Source: an uncultured Rickettsiales bacterium
GTDB taxonomy: Bacteria > Pseudomonadota > Alphaproteobacteria > Rickettsiales > Deianiraeaceae
Direction of reading: 5' to 3'
DNA: 18,257 nt
NCBI GenBank assembly: GCA_937906355.1
Contig: CALCWF010000119.1
Span: forward strand, 1-18,257
A program made the position numbers and the translations under genes. The notes beneath the pieces were generated by a model. The model saw nothing but the letters and a program-made list of their open reading frames with translations, did not search any database and was not told where the DNA came from. This document shows, piece after piece, positions 1-8,043 of the stretch. Each line of letters begins with the position of its first letter. Position 1 is the first letter of the stretch.

Positions 1-3000
1 TGTAGACATATCTTGCGAATTTCGTTATTATCTCTGTCAAAGATTGTCAGCATAGAGACATTTGGCAACGATATGCCACGCTGATTGACTACTTTATAGT
101 TCTTCCTGGCCGAGAATGATAATTTTATGTCGCCGTTAGTCATTATTTTTTTGTCGAAATTTTTTGTATCGTAGTCCATAACGCTTAGTGCTTGTGCTGT
201 TATTTTTTCAGCCACACTATTCAATAAAGTATCTCCGTTCGAGACTGCTTTAATGTAAATTGTCTTGCTCTTCTGAGTTATAGGTAGATCTATTGTATAC
301 AGATCGAAATCAAGAAGCACGATAGTCTCGCCGATTTCGTGATCTTCTATATTATCTTCTGTATTAAATCTGCCACGTAAAAGATGCGAAATTTGATATA
401 TATTGTCTTTCATATGTTTCACGTCCCGAAAGGCGATTATTTCTTTTCCAATTAGCATTATATTCTCTAACTGAGAGAATTTTTCATCACTTATTGTCTG
501 CATTTTTCCGTTTTCATTCAGTAAAGAAACGGTAATAACCGTCTGCGTATCGACTAGATTTGCAGTTTTCATGCCGTCTGCCATTGGCGTAAAGCTAACA
601 CTTTCATTATTATTACTATTAATAGCATTTTGACTTATATTCTTTTCAATCTTTCTGAAATTATTAACCTTACTTAGAGCCTTATGATTATTTGTCATAT
701 CGCTGATATCGAACAATTTCCCCACGCACGTTTCACGATTGACGTAGTTTAGAACATTGTAATTTTTCTCGTTGTCGGTAGAATAATATAACGTCGCTCC
801 TTCCCAGTTTTCATCGTCGGACCAGACCGCACAGTGCAACGTGAAAGTATCTGTAGGTATATCGTTCTTTATATTATAAAGCTCAAAAACTTTAAAAGTT
901 GTTTTTGGTATATAACTAGTATAACTCCTATCTGATTCGTCGTCTATATGCGAATAGTTGATACTTGTTAATATGTTATCATTTGCAACCGTAGAAAAAC
1001 CAACTATTTGCAACGTTATTGAATTTATTAATTCAATACCAGCTACACGGATTAGATGCTTTTCGCCTTCGAATTCTATGAATATTGTATCAAGAGGAGA
1101 TATGTATATGTACGTAATTGGGAGTTTTATGATATAACTTATTCGCTGATTAGATAAATTTGACAATATATTCCAAGCGATTTTTTGTGCCTGTGTGAGA
1201 TTCATAGGTATCGAAACGGAAGTACTATATGATTGTTCTTTTCTGCTGTTATCTTTTGCTATTGCAGTCGATGTTGTGTAGTTCTTTGACACGTCCATGA
1301 AGAGCAACTCGACGGAAGATGGTATATTTGTATTACTAATGTTCTCAGTTGTGAAAGCTAATTCCCCATGTTCGTCTACGATCAAATCGTCTTTACTTAT
1401 AGTATAATTCTGAGTATCGGATAACGATTTGAAGCAGATCTTTCCGTTCTCTATATACGCATCAAAATTGAAGGCGGTAGAAAGAACTTTTAGATGACTG
1501 AGAACGCCTTTCTTGTCACTTATTATATATCCGTCTATTAGTTCATTTTTGATTAAAGAAGTATCGAAGTCTCCTTCTTGGAGACCTAATTTTTTGCATA
1601 AATAATTCACTATATTTGCTACTGTCGCGGTTCCGCTTTTGCCGTTCATAAAATGTCCATATTTCCAACATGGAGCGTCGCCCCAAAGGCTTGATAGATT
1701 TGGAAAATAAGGAGAAGGTCTCGCATCCCATGTATAGAGAAATTTTCGTTCGACGCATTCCGAGTTATGCCAAGCATTTTCAGTTGCAGTAATTGCAATT
1801 CTTTGAATTTTGAAGTCTATGCTTCCATTTGAATAACGTGGAAACGATGAATCGTAGCTACCTTGCGAGTAGAATACGTTTGGCTGATTCGTTGCACAGT
1901 CTACTGACGGAAAACCATATTCAGTAAACCATATTTTTTTGCTTTTTGGAATCCATTCCGTCGTCGTTCCGTCGCTCTTATAGTGATAATTTGACCAGAA
2001 AAATTCAACATTTTTCCAAGCCCATTCTGGGAGCAACGACTCTTTTTGAGTCCTTTTTTCGTCAGCGTAATAAAAGTCCCAACCTTCCCCGCTTCGCCAT
2101 CCGTTTTCTATTTCTTTTATATCGTAAATAGTTTCTGAAGTGTCCGTGAGTGGGAAATATGCGTCGATTCCAATATAATCAATGTCTTTATGAGCCCATA
2201 ATTTGTCAAGATTATAAACACCGTAGTCGTTGTGATGATACTCACTCCAATCGGCGGCGTATATTATTTTTGTATTATTGCCAACGATGCTTCTTATTTC
2301 AGTAGATAAATCACATAATGCGTCAACTGCTGGATACCCGTCATTGCTATCGGGTACTTTTGTCAGACCTTTCATTTCTGATGCTATTATAACCGCGTCT
2401 ATATCGTCTTTTAGCAAATTAACATAATGTTTGATGTAATCATTATAGCCATTCTTTTTTGTGAAAAAATTACCAATTGCGTCAGCAGGACCTGTTATAT
2501 GTCCACGCCAAGGTTTTTCATCTACGTCGACCATGAGCATCGGATATAGACAAACCTTCAATCCTCGTTTTTTTATCTCTTTTATATATCTAATAACGCT
2601 ATCATCCGACGGTGTACCACCGTAACGTAGATTACCGTCTTTATCCTTGCCGACGGAACGTGCCGTTTCCCTTGTAATGCCGGCAACTTTCCAGTAATCT
2701 GGTCTTGTTATTTTCCCATAAGCTTCGCAAGCAGGATATATAGAAGCTCGTGAGCAATCAAGATTATCGCAGAACCAACTTACGACGACAGATACCCACT
2801 CTAAGTTTGGAAACGTCATTTGTAAATCATCAAGACTGTCGACAGAGTTTGTAAATTCCGTTGAACTATGATTATTAATTACTGTAGCTTTTGATGTCTC
2901 GAAAAAAATTCCATTTATCCAGTCGCCATTCAGTTGACTTTGTGTTTCTGTATCGTAGACAAATTCTCCACTACCAGGAATTACATTAATAGCAGTCACA

Positions 3001-3647
3001 AGATTTTCCATGTCGGTTTTCTCACGAATTTCTTTTTTTCTAATAATATCAAAAGTGAGATTTGGTATTCTATAACTGAATTCCTCCATTGGAAAATCTT
3101 TGAATACAACATAGCATAAATCACGAAAAGCCGGTATATCTGTTCCTAAATAACTTTGCATTGTCGGATCTGGCATTTGCGTTTCCGTTCCATAATACTT
3201 TGCTATATTATAAGATTTCACATTTAATGGCTCTTCGTCGGCGTAAATATTTTCAATTTCATCGACAACGCCTTTGCAAATAGCGACGGCAAACGAGCCA
3301 CGCATTAAATGCTCTGTATATGCAGACTGTGTCCCGTGCTTTGTGGTTTTTTGAGGATGATAAATTGTTGTTTTTTTTATTTCAGAAGCCCATATTATAT
3401 TGCCAGCGAGTCTAACCTTGCCAAATACTTCTGGAATTATTTTATTATAAGTCGAAGTTTGCAAGGACATATCTTTTAACTCCGTTTCTACGACATCTTC
3501 GGAATTCTTGAAGAGTTTTATAATTTTGAGAATAGTCGTCCCAAAACTATTGAGTTCTGGACATCCGATCGCATCACCGAACGAACTAGCCATTTTCGAT
3601 GCAAAAGACGATATATATGAATTGATTGAACCATCGCTACCTATCAT
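1..3647 (-). CDS. GTA/phage baseplate megatron protein with GTA TIM-barrel domain (partial, C-terminus beyond left edge)
   Basis: I read this frame codon by codon from the ATG at 3647-3645 to the left edge and found 1215 sense codons and no stop, so it is intact but cut by the window. A weak ribosome site (AGG, 5 bases before ATG) supports the start. The protein matches the RcGTA gp15-type tail/baseplate 'megatron' family. Seen motifs are PWRGHITGP (W at residue 380), DWSEYHH, GIDAYFPLTD, WFTEYGFPSVD (W573), NQPNVF, WDARPSPYFPN (W640) and GHFMNGK (664-670), all in the order expected of the GTA TIM-barrel domain at about residues 280-670. The part after residue 690 corresponds to the phage-tail-like region. 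Family members are about 1300 residues, so perhaps 100 are missing here. The family forms the hub and cell-contact part of GTA tails. No other tail gene is visible, so I cannot say whether a full GTA cluster follows to the left. Confidence 0.9.
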   Translation of the reverse strand, partial: MIGSDGSINSYISSFASKMASSFGDAIGCPELNSFGTTILKIIKLFKNSEDVVETELKDMSLQTSTYNKIIPEVFGKVRLAGNIIWASEIKKTTIYHPQKTTKHGTQSAYTEHLMRGSFAVAICKGVVDEIENIYADEEPLNVKSYNIAKYYGTETQMPDPTMQSYLGTDIPAFRDLCYVVFKDFPMEEFSYRIPNLTFDIIRKKEIREKTDMENLVTAINVIPGSGEFVYDTETQSQLNGDWINGIFFETSKATVINNHSSTEFTNSVDSLDDLQMTFPNLEWVSVVVSWFCDNLDCSRASIYPACEAYGKITRPDYWKVAGITRETARSVGKDKDGNLRYGGTPSDDSVIRYIKEIKKRGLKVCLYPMLMVDVDEKPWRGHITGPADAIGNFFTKKNGYNDYIKHYVNLLKDDIDAVIIASEMKGLTKVPDSNDGYPAVDALCDLSTEIRSIVGNNTKIIYAADWSEYHHNDYGVYNLDKLWAHKDIDYIGIDAYFPLTDTSETIYDIKEIENGWRSGEGWDFYYADEKRTQKESLLPEWAWKNVEFFWSNYHYKSDGTTTEWIPKSKKIWFTEYGFPSVDCATNQPNVFYSQGSYDSSFPRYSNGSIDFKIQRIAITATENAWHNSECVERKFLYTWDARPSPYFPNLSSLWGDAPCWKYGHFMNGKSGTATVANIVNYLCKKLGLQEGDFDTSLIKNELIDGYIISDKKGVLSHLKVLSTAFNFDAYIENGKICFKSLSDTQNYTISKDDLIVDEHGELAFTTENISNTNIPSSVELLFMDVSKNYTTSTAIAKDNSRKEQSYSTSVSIPMNLTQAQKIAWNILSNLSNQRISYIIKLPITYIYISPLDTIFIEFEGEKHLIRVAGIELINSITLQIVGFSTVANDNILTSINYSHIDDESDRSYTSYIPKTTFKVFELYNIKNDIPTDTFTLHCAVWSDDENWEGATLYYSTDNEKNYNVLNYVNRETCVGKLFDISDMTNNHKALSKVNNFRKIEKNISQNAINSNNNESVSFTPMADGMKTANLVDTQTVITVSLLNENGKMQTISDEKFSQLENIMLIGKEIIAFRDVKHMKDNIYQISHLLRGRFNTEDNIEDHEIGETIVLLDFDLYTIDLPITQKSKTIYIKAVSNGDTLLNSVAEKITAQALSVMDYDTKNFDKKIMTNGDIKLSFSARKNYKVVNQRGISLPNVSMLTIFDRDNNEIRKICL

Positions 3648-3714
3648 AATTACCTAAAAGTATACATGCTTATAAAGAACATATTTTTCTTTGACGGAAG
3701 GTCGTCTACTGTTT

Positions 3715-3735
3715 TTAATAGATTTCGTCTATTAA
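3715..3735. repeat. Hairpin-forming dyad upstream of the GTA protein gene
   Basis: TAATAGA (3716-3722) and TCTATTA (3728-3734) are perfect inverted arms around a 5-base loop, and a further T/A pair extends the stem. No T-run follows on the minus strand, so it is a poor intrinsic terminator for obgE. It could be a leader hairpin or operator for the GTA gene, whose ATG is 68 bases further on. Confidence 0.5.
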
Positions 3736-3740
3736 GTGCA

Positions 3741-3791
3741 TTCACAAGAACGATTTATATAAATATGTTTTTATATAAATGCGTTTGTGAA
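3741..3791. repeat. 51-bp imperfect inverted repeat between obgE and the GTA gene
   Basis: The left arm TTCACAA-GA-ACG-ATTTATATAAA and the right arm (reverse-complemented TTCACAA-ACGC-ATTTATATAAA) pair over about 21 positions with a small bulge and a loop of about 7 bases. Inside it, 3753-3764 is itself a perfect 12-base palindrome and 3769-3780 is a near copy. It starts 47 bases beyond the obgE stop on the minus strand. It may act as a bidirectional RNA-stabilising or terminating structure, or be a small palindromic repeat element. I saw no second copy in the window. Confidence 0.6.
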
Positions 3792-3837
3792 TAGTATTTT
3801 AAAAAATTCGAGTCTAGAAAACAAAAATCGCGATAAA

Positions 3838-4854
3838 CTACGAGTCGATGTTCTTCTTTATGACATTGAATAGCAAATGAACGAGTTCGCTTAGTCCGTC
3901 ATGTGTATGTGTCGATATGCAAATTGGCTCTATTTTCTTAAGCTTCTTAAAGGCTCGTCTAAACTTAGAAACTCTTTTTTTAAGTTCTTCGCTACTTATT
4001 AAATCAATCTTGTTAAAAACTACAAAGATTTGTTTCTTTAAAATATCGTCATTGTATAATTTTAGTTCGCTCGTTATTACTTTATAATTCTCTATGTAGT
4101 TATCCAAAGATACATCTACCAGATGCAACAGCACATTGCATCTCTCTATATGTTGCAGAAATTTGTCTCCAAGACCTGCACCTTCGTGAGCTTTTTCAAT
4201 TAGTCCCGGAATATCACATATTATTATACTGCCTCTACCTCTCCTCAGTGCTCCGAGCGACGGTTTCGTTGTTGTGAATGGATAATCGTCCACACGTGCC
4301 TTTGCGTTTGTTAACACAGAGATTAAACTAGATTTACCGGTATTTGGCTTTCCAACGAGTCCTACGTCAGACAAAATCTTCAACTTTAATGTAAACCACC
4401 CTCTTTCGCCTTCTTTACCAGGGTTTGCCTTACGGGGCGTTCGATTCACAGAAGTTTTGAAAGTCATATTACCGACACCTCCTTCGCCACCACGAACCAC
4501 GATATACGAACTACCTTCTCTGTCCAGATCTGCTAACAAGACCTTGCCTTCCTCGTCTAATACTTGTGTGCCAATTGGAACGCCAATCTCTTTATTTGCC
4601 CCACTTGAACCTGTCATATTGGAACCGGCACCGTTCTTACCGTTCTCGGCGTAATGATGAACGTTATAGCGAAAGTATAACAACGTATTCAAATTTCCTC
4701 GTGCCACCAACACAATGTCTCCGCCATCACCACCGTCACCACCGTCTGGACCACCTCTTGGAATATATTTTGCACGTCGAAAACTACAACATCCATTGCC
4801 ACCGTTACCGGCTTGCATAAAAACCTTTGTCTCGTCAAAAAAACGATTGTCCAT
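3838..4854 (-). CDS. obgE: GTPase Obg/CgtA
   Basis: This is the ribosome-associated GTPase of 50S subunit maturation and stress control, a cytoplasmic protein. The N-terminal Obg fold is Gly-rich, with GNGGNGC, SFRR, and PRGGPDGGDGGDGGD. The G domain follows, with G1 GKPNTGKSS (168-176), the switch threonines in PFTTTKPS, G3 DIPGLIE, G4 NKID and a G5-like IST. Length is 338 residues, normal for a short Obg without a long C-terminal tail. I start at ATG 4854 because MDNRFFDETKVFMQAG aligns with the usual M-FIDE-K-V--G start of Obg; the frame is open back to a TTG at 4890, but those 12 codons do not fit the family. No clear Shine-Dalgarno site is present. It lies 163 bases downstream of mlaD on the same strand. 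Confidence 0.96.
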   Translation of the reverse strand: MDNRFFDETKVFMQAGNGGNGCCSFRRAKYIPRGGPDGGDGGDGGDIVLVARGNLNTLLYFRYNVHHYAENGKNGAGSNMTGSSGANKEIGVPIGTQVLDEEGKVLLADLDREGSSYIVVRGGEGGVGNMTFKTSVNRTPRKANPGKEGERGWFTLKLKILSDVGLVGKPNTGKSSLISVLTNAKARVDDYPFTTTKPSLGALRRGRGSIIICDIPGLIEKAHEGAGLGDKFLQHIERCNVLLHLVDVSLDNYIENYKVITSELKLYNDDILKKQIFVVFNKIDLISSEELKKRVSKFRRAFKKLKKIEPICISTHTHDGLSELVHLLFNVIKKNIDS

Positions 4855-4972
4855 AAGATCGAAAGAACAAAAAAGCACTTTTATATACAATAATTCGATT
4901 ATTAATACTATTCAGACTATGACAACATCACAATCACGCCATCAACGCTACCACGTATAAAACTAAAACACC

Positions 4973-4995
4973 GAAATTACTAATAGTAATATTTC
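4973..4995. terminator. Weak hairpin between mlaD and obgE
   Basis: ATTACT (4976-4981) and AGTAAT (4985-4990) pair around a 3-base loop, with GAA/TTC flanks that extend the stem across a 2-base bulge. It lies 23 bases beyond the mlaD stop. It lacks a strong T-run, so termination is only a possibility. Confidence 0.3.
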
Positions 4996-5017
4996 TATTG
5001 CTGTTTTTCGCTAAACT

Positions 5018-5473
5018 TTACTTACTTCCAAAGCTCGCGACGACTTTTCCAATCAAATCTTCCATATTTAAAGCCGAAAGCGTCGACGTGAAAGTCGAAC
5101 CATTTGTCAAGAACACATCCTCTGTGCCTGGTTTTATATCTAGAAACTTGCCCCCCAAAATACCGCTACTTGCAACGGAGATTACTGAATCAATAGGAAG
5201 ATTTAAATTTTCTATAACATTCATTTTAACCTTTACGCTAAAATTATTACTATCAAGTTTAATGTCGTTAACATATCCAACCCGGACGCCAGCTACCTTA
5301 ATCTCCGAACCTGCCTTTATACCCTCTATGTTATTGAATTTCGCATATAACACATCCTTATATACGCTCTCTTTTTTACTATTATTCGTCTTCAATAGAT
5401 GTGAGAAAAACAATACGCTGAAAAACAAAACCACGACACCAACGATCACTTCAAATGAGTTTTTAGAGTTCAT
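5018..5473 (-). CDS. mlaD: MlaD-type MCE-domain lipid transport protein
   Basis: This 151-residue protein has one N-terminal membrane anchor (about residues 8-26, FEVIVGVVVLFFSVLFF). One MCE domain follows: YAKFNNIEGIKAGSEIKVAGVRVGYV, then SSGILGGKFLDIKPG, then a threonine/serine segment and the terminal ALNMEDLIGKV helix. This is the standard layout of MlaD, the periplasmic substrate-binding subunit of the MlaFEDB transporter that keeps outer-membrane lipid asymmetry. Length is close to the usual 150-180. The partner genes mlaE and mlaF are not in the window, so mlaD is separated from the canonical operon here. The ATG at 5473 gives a normal short cytoplasmic start, and TAA at 5020-5018 ends it. 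Confidence 0.93.
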   Translation of the reverse strand: MNSKNSFEVIVGVVVLFFSVLFFSHLLKTNNSKKESVYKDVLYAKFNNIEGIKAGSEIKVAGVRVGYVNDIKLDSNNFSVKVKMNVIENLNLPIDSVISVASSGILGGKFLDIKPGTEDVFLTNGSTFTSTLSALNMEDLIGKVVASFGSK

Positions 5474-5533
5474 AAATACTTTATGAGTAAAAGTGAGTAG
5501 TTTATAATAATCAAGAATTTATATATCATGGAC

Positions 5534-5586
5534 TAACGACATATCAAATTGCAGTTATCACTACAATTTATGCAACTATGTCGTTA
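5534..5586. promoter_or_regulatory. Long dyad in the divergent mlaD / SPOR-lipoprotein spacer
   Basis: TAACGACATA (5534-5543) is matched by its reverse complement at 5577-5586. An inner pair, TTGCA (5549-5553) and TGCAA (5571-5575), continues the dyad. It sits between divergent starts at 5473 and 5655, so an operator shared by both promoters is one reading and a leader-RNA hairpin is another. Confidence 0.45.
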
Positions 5587-5654
5587 TGCTGTATTAAGAA
5601 ATAAAATTCTTGCATAATATAAAATACGCCTCTATCTATTCAATAGAATTGCCT

Positions 5655-6455
5655 ATGAGAGATTTTGTTAAATTTATGCCATTACTGTTGCTAATAGGAT
5701 GTGGCAATGTTTTTACAAAACCACAGGGAAAAATTTGGTTCGAGCCAGATAATTCTCAACAAGCGTCACAAAAGTGGAAAAATCGCTATAATAATCACTA
5801 CAAAGATGATAAAGGTAGGTATGTAGATAGTAGATATACAAATAGCACATATGATAGAAACAATCAAAACAATAGTAATAAGCAAATACACGTCATGCAG
5901 TCTTCACGATCTGTAAATAGGAACGGTTATGACTTCGACAACGACAAAGAGTATGATGTGAATTATGAAAACAATAATAACAGCAATGTGTTGCTACAAA
6001 ATCTTACAACAAATGACGCGTATTATAATAATACAACAAATGTCAATAACATGACGGACAAAGAATTAACAAGACGTGTAAATGGGTCGTTCAAAAGAAG
6101 CCAACCATCTGTATTAGACGTGCGAGAAGGTATGACCGTCAACGACGAGCAACAAAGTAATATGGTCGTTCAAAAAAGTAATATAGTCGTTCAGAAAAAG
6201 TCGGCACCACAAAATATTATCGATATTGATAGTAAGAAGTATAGAATTCAATGTGGAAATTTTTCAAATAAAGTATCAGCACAGTCAGTTGCGAATGCAA
6301 TATCGAGTAATGATATAAAAAATGTAATAGTCGTTGAGGAAGGCGGAAGATACAAGGTCGTTGTTGGTAGCTTCTCTGAAAGAGAGGAAGGACTTGAGAC
6401 TTTTGATAAGATAAAAAGCCTAGGTTTTGATGGTATATTCTGGGTTTTTAGATAA
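5655..6455 (+). CDS. SPOR-domain lipoprotein
   Basis: The protein begins MRDFVKFMPLLLLIGCGN, a lipoprotein signal with lipobox LIGC and Cys16 as the lipidation site. The frame is open back to a TTG at 5610, but the ATG at 5655 gives the proper signal peptide. Residues about 30-190 are hydrophilic, low-complexity and Asn-rich. The C-terminus (about 194-266) is a SPOR domain: KYRIQCGNFSNKVSAQSVANAI, then RYKVVVGSFSEREEG, ending in GFDGIFWVFR. SPOR domains bind denuded glycan strands of septal peptidoglycan, so the likely role is outer-membrane or septum-associated cell division or wall remodelling. It resembles RlpA in layout but has no visible double-psi beta-barrel, so I do not call it rlpA. 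A perfect hairpin follows directly after the stop. Confidence 0.85.
   Translation: MRDFVKFMPLLLLIGCGNVFTKPQGKIWFEPDNSQQASQKWKNRYNNHYKDDKGRYVDSRYTNSTYDRNNQNNSNKQIHVMQSSRSVNRNGYDFDNDKEYDVNYENNNNSNVLLQNLTTNDAYYNNTTNVNNMTDKELTRRVNGSFKRSQPSVLDVREGMTVNDEQQSNMVVQKSNIVVQKKSAPQNIIDIDSKKYRIQCGNFSNKVSAQSVANAISSNDIKNVIVVEEGGRYKVVVGSFSEREEGLETFDKIKSLGFDGIFWVFR
6156..6197 (+). repeat. 21-bp tandem duplication inside the SPOR lipoprotein gene
   Basis: Two adjacent 21-base units (6156-6176 and 6177-6197) differ at two positions and encode SNMVVQK and SNIVVQK in the linker before the SPOR domain. The period is in frame, so copy-number changes would only lengthen or shorten the linker. Confidence 0.75.
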
Positions 6456-6472
6456 TATTAGCTTCGCTAATA
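6456..6472 (+). terminator. Hairpin directly after the SPOR lipoprotein stop codon
   Basis: TATTAGC (6456-6462) and GCTAATA (6466-6472) form a perfect 7-bp stem with loop TTC. It begins at the base after TAA. No T-run follows, so it may be an RNA-end stabiliser or a partial terminator rather than a strong one. Confidence 0.45.
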
Positions 6473-6536
6473 GGCATCGTAGATTTAAATTAGTAGCACT
6501 AGTTTTAGAATTAGATATAACTTTGAGGATCGAAAA

Positions 6537-6809
6537 ATGAAGGAAGATTTAAAGAACATATTCAAAGTCGTCGGTTTCGATAAAATTGACAACGGAATAT
6601 CTAACGATCTTGATAAGATCATCAAATGGCAATGCATTTTGCAACAAGTTTGCATCGAAAAAGTTGAACCTATGTATGGCACAATAAATGAACGCGATAA
6701 TGTGATAATGAACGAAGATATTCCTTGTAATGAAAGTGAAGATATATTCGCAAACGCAACAGAACACGACGAACGCTTTTTTTTCGTTCCAAAGGTAATT
6801 AAGGACTAA
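6537..6809 (+). CDS. gatC: Asp/Glu-tRNA amidotransferase subunit C
   Basis: This 90-residue protein matches GatC, which clamps GatA and GatB together in the amidotransferase that converts Glu-tRNA(Gln) and/or Asp-tRNA(Asn) to the correct amide. The diagnostic part is the second half: KVEPMYGTINERDNVIMNED, then ANATEHDERFFFVPKVI, which matches the family's VEPL...N.MREDEV...LANAP....FFVVPKV pattern. A clear Shine-Dalgarno-like GAGG lies about 8 bases before the ATG, one of the few in the window. gatA and gatB are not adjacent; radC follows instead, so the operon is dispersed. Confidence 0.9.
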   Translation: MKEDLKNIFKVVGFDKIDNGISNDLDKIIKWQCILQQVCIEKVEPMYGTINERDNVIMNEDIPCNESEDIFANATEHDERFFFVPKVIKD

Positions 6810-6887
6810 TCCTGCGTCATAATAGATAATGTTTATTTATCTTTAATTAAGATTTACACTTAAAATAATTGATATTATATCACATAT

Positions 6888-7922
6888 ATGAGCTTCAATG
6901 GTTTCGAAGATATATTAAACGAGATAACTACAAAAAAGAAAGAAGGAGAAAAGAGTAATACCGTCGTCGCAGAAAAGTGCAATAACGACGATAACAATGA
7001 ACATGCGTCGAAAATTAATGACATATTAGTCAATTTTGACATCGACGATTTTATGCAGAACGATAATACTCATCAGATCGACAAAAATGAAAACAAAAGT
7101 GATAAAAGAGGAAAGCAAAACAAAAATAATGAAAAGTATTCAGATATTTCTAAGAAATTATCCGCCGGTCACAGACAGAGAGCAAGAGAGAGATTTTTAC
7201 TAGCACCGGACGATGTCAGTGATTGCGATTTACTTGAACTGATACTATTCCTAATAATTCCACGAGCAGACACAAAGCCAGTAGCGAAGACTTTGATCAA
7301 CAAATTTAAAACAATTAGAAATGTATTTAACGCACAAGTTGAGAGTTTAAATTCTTGTGGCGTTAATAGTGGTGCCATTAAATATTTGCATATATTACTA
7401 TCGTCTCTTTGCAAGAAATTATTAAAGCAGGAATTCAATGAAAAAAGTGAACTAGATTCGCCTGAGAAAAATCGGTATGAGAACGAAGAAGATATCATAA
7501 TTGGTAGCGAAGAAGCACTTATTAAATATTGTCAAACAACGGTCTGTCTTTTGAAAGAAGAGGAGTTTCATATAATTTTTCTAAACAGTAAATTAAAAAT
7601 AATTGATGATAAAAAATTCGGAAATGCAACATCGTCGGATGTTTTGATCTCGATGAGAGAAATAGTAAAAACAGCCATTGCACTTGGAACACATAGTATT
7701 ATACTATATCATAATCATCCAAATGGAGACGTGAATCCGTCAAGCGAAGACGTCGTCGTTACCGATAAATTCGTTAAGATATTTCAAGCAATAGCAGTAG
7801 ACGTTATCGATCATATAATCTTATCAGGTAATAAATATTATAGTTTTTACGAAAATCATATACTAAAAAAGATACGTAGTGCAGAAAATACCGACAACAA
7901 TACTAACAACGACGAAGATTAA
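6888..7922 (+). CDS. radC: RadC family JAMM/MPN domain protein
   Basis: This 344-residue protein has an N-terminal extension of about 85 residues that is Asn/Asp/Lys-rich. The UPF0758 helical region starts near residue 92 (GHRQRARERFL, DLLELILFLIIPRADTKPVAKTLI). The JAMM metal site near the C-terminus is H275-x-H277-x7-S285-x2-D288 in HNHPNGDVNPSSED, with an upstream Glu in SMREIVKTA. All metal ligands are present. RadC proteins are usually about 220-230 residues, so the extension and a linker near residues 185-205 make this one long. The function of the family is unsettled; the old repair assignment is doubtful and a role in mobile-DNA or single-strand DNA metabolism is often suggested. It follows gatC by 78 bases. 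Confidence 0.9.
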   Translation: MSFNGFEDILNEITTKKKEGEKSNTVVAEKCNNDDNNEHASKINDILVNFDIDDFMQNDNTHQIDKNENKSDKRGKQNKNNEKYSDISKKLSAGHRQRARERFLLAPDDVSDCDLLELILFLIIPRADTKPVAKTLINKFKTIRNVFNAQVESLNSCGVNSGAIKYLHILLSSLCKKLLKQEFNEKSELDSPEKNRYENEEDIIIGSEEALIKYCQTTVCLLKEEEFHIIFLNSKLKIIDDKKFGNATSSDVLISMREIVKTAIALGTHSIILYHNHPNGDVNPSSEDVVVTDKFVKIFQAIAVDVIDHIILSGNKYYSFYENHILKKIRSAENTDNNTNNDED

Positions 7923-8043
7923 TAACAACGATTGAAGAAACGAAGAAGACAAAAAAAACATCGACAATAAATAGTATTTCAATTTTTATTTGCTTTTAAG
8001 GCTTTCTCACGAGTCTATTCTTGGAAGCGGTTTTGTCATTGCT

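Noticed and set aside
3716..3791. Intrinsic terminator for obgE
   Set aside because: The dyads are strong but no T-run follows on the minus strand, so I list them as repeats only.
4855..4890. TTG-initiated extension of Obg by 12 codons
   Set aside because: Obg proteins begin near M-FIDE; ATG 4854 fits exactly.
4457..4960. Plus-strand Pro/Ser-rich open frames opposite obgE
   Set aside because: They are the antisense of the Gly-rich Obg fold (GGDGGDGG reads as SPPSPP) and overlap a certain gene.
4998..5486. 162-codon plus-strand frame opposite mlaD
   Set aside because: It lies antisense to a clear MCE-domain gene and has no recognisable domain or ribosome site.
5610..5654. TTG-initiated extension of the SPOR lipoprotein
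   Set aside because: It would put 15 residues before a complete lipoprotein signal peptide that begins at ATG 5655.
7990..8043. TTG-initiated N-terminal extension of LspA
   Set aside because: The added 18 residues are not family-like; ATG 8044 gives a normal LspA.
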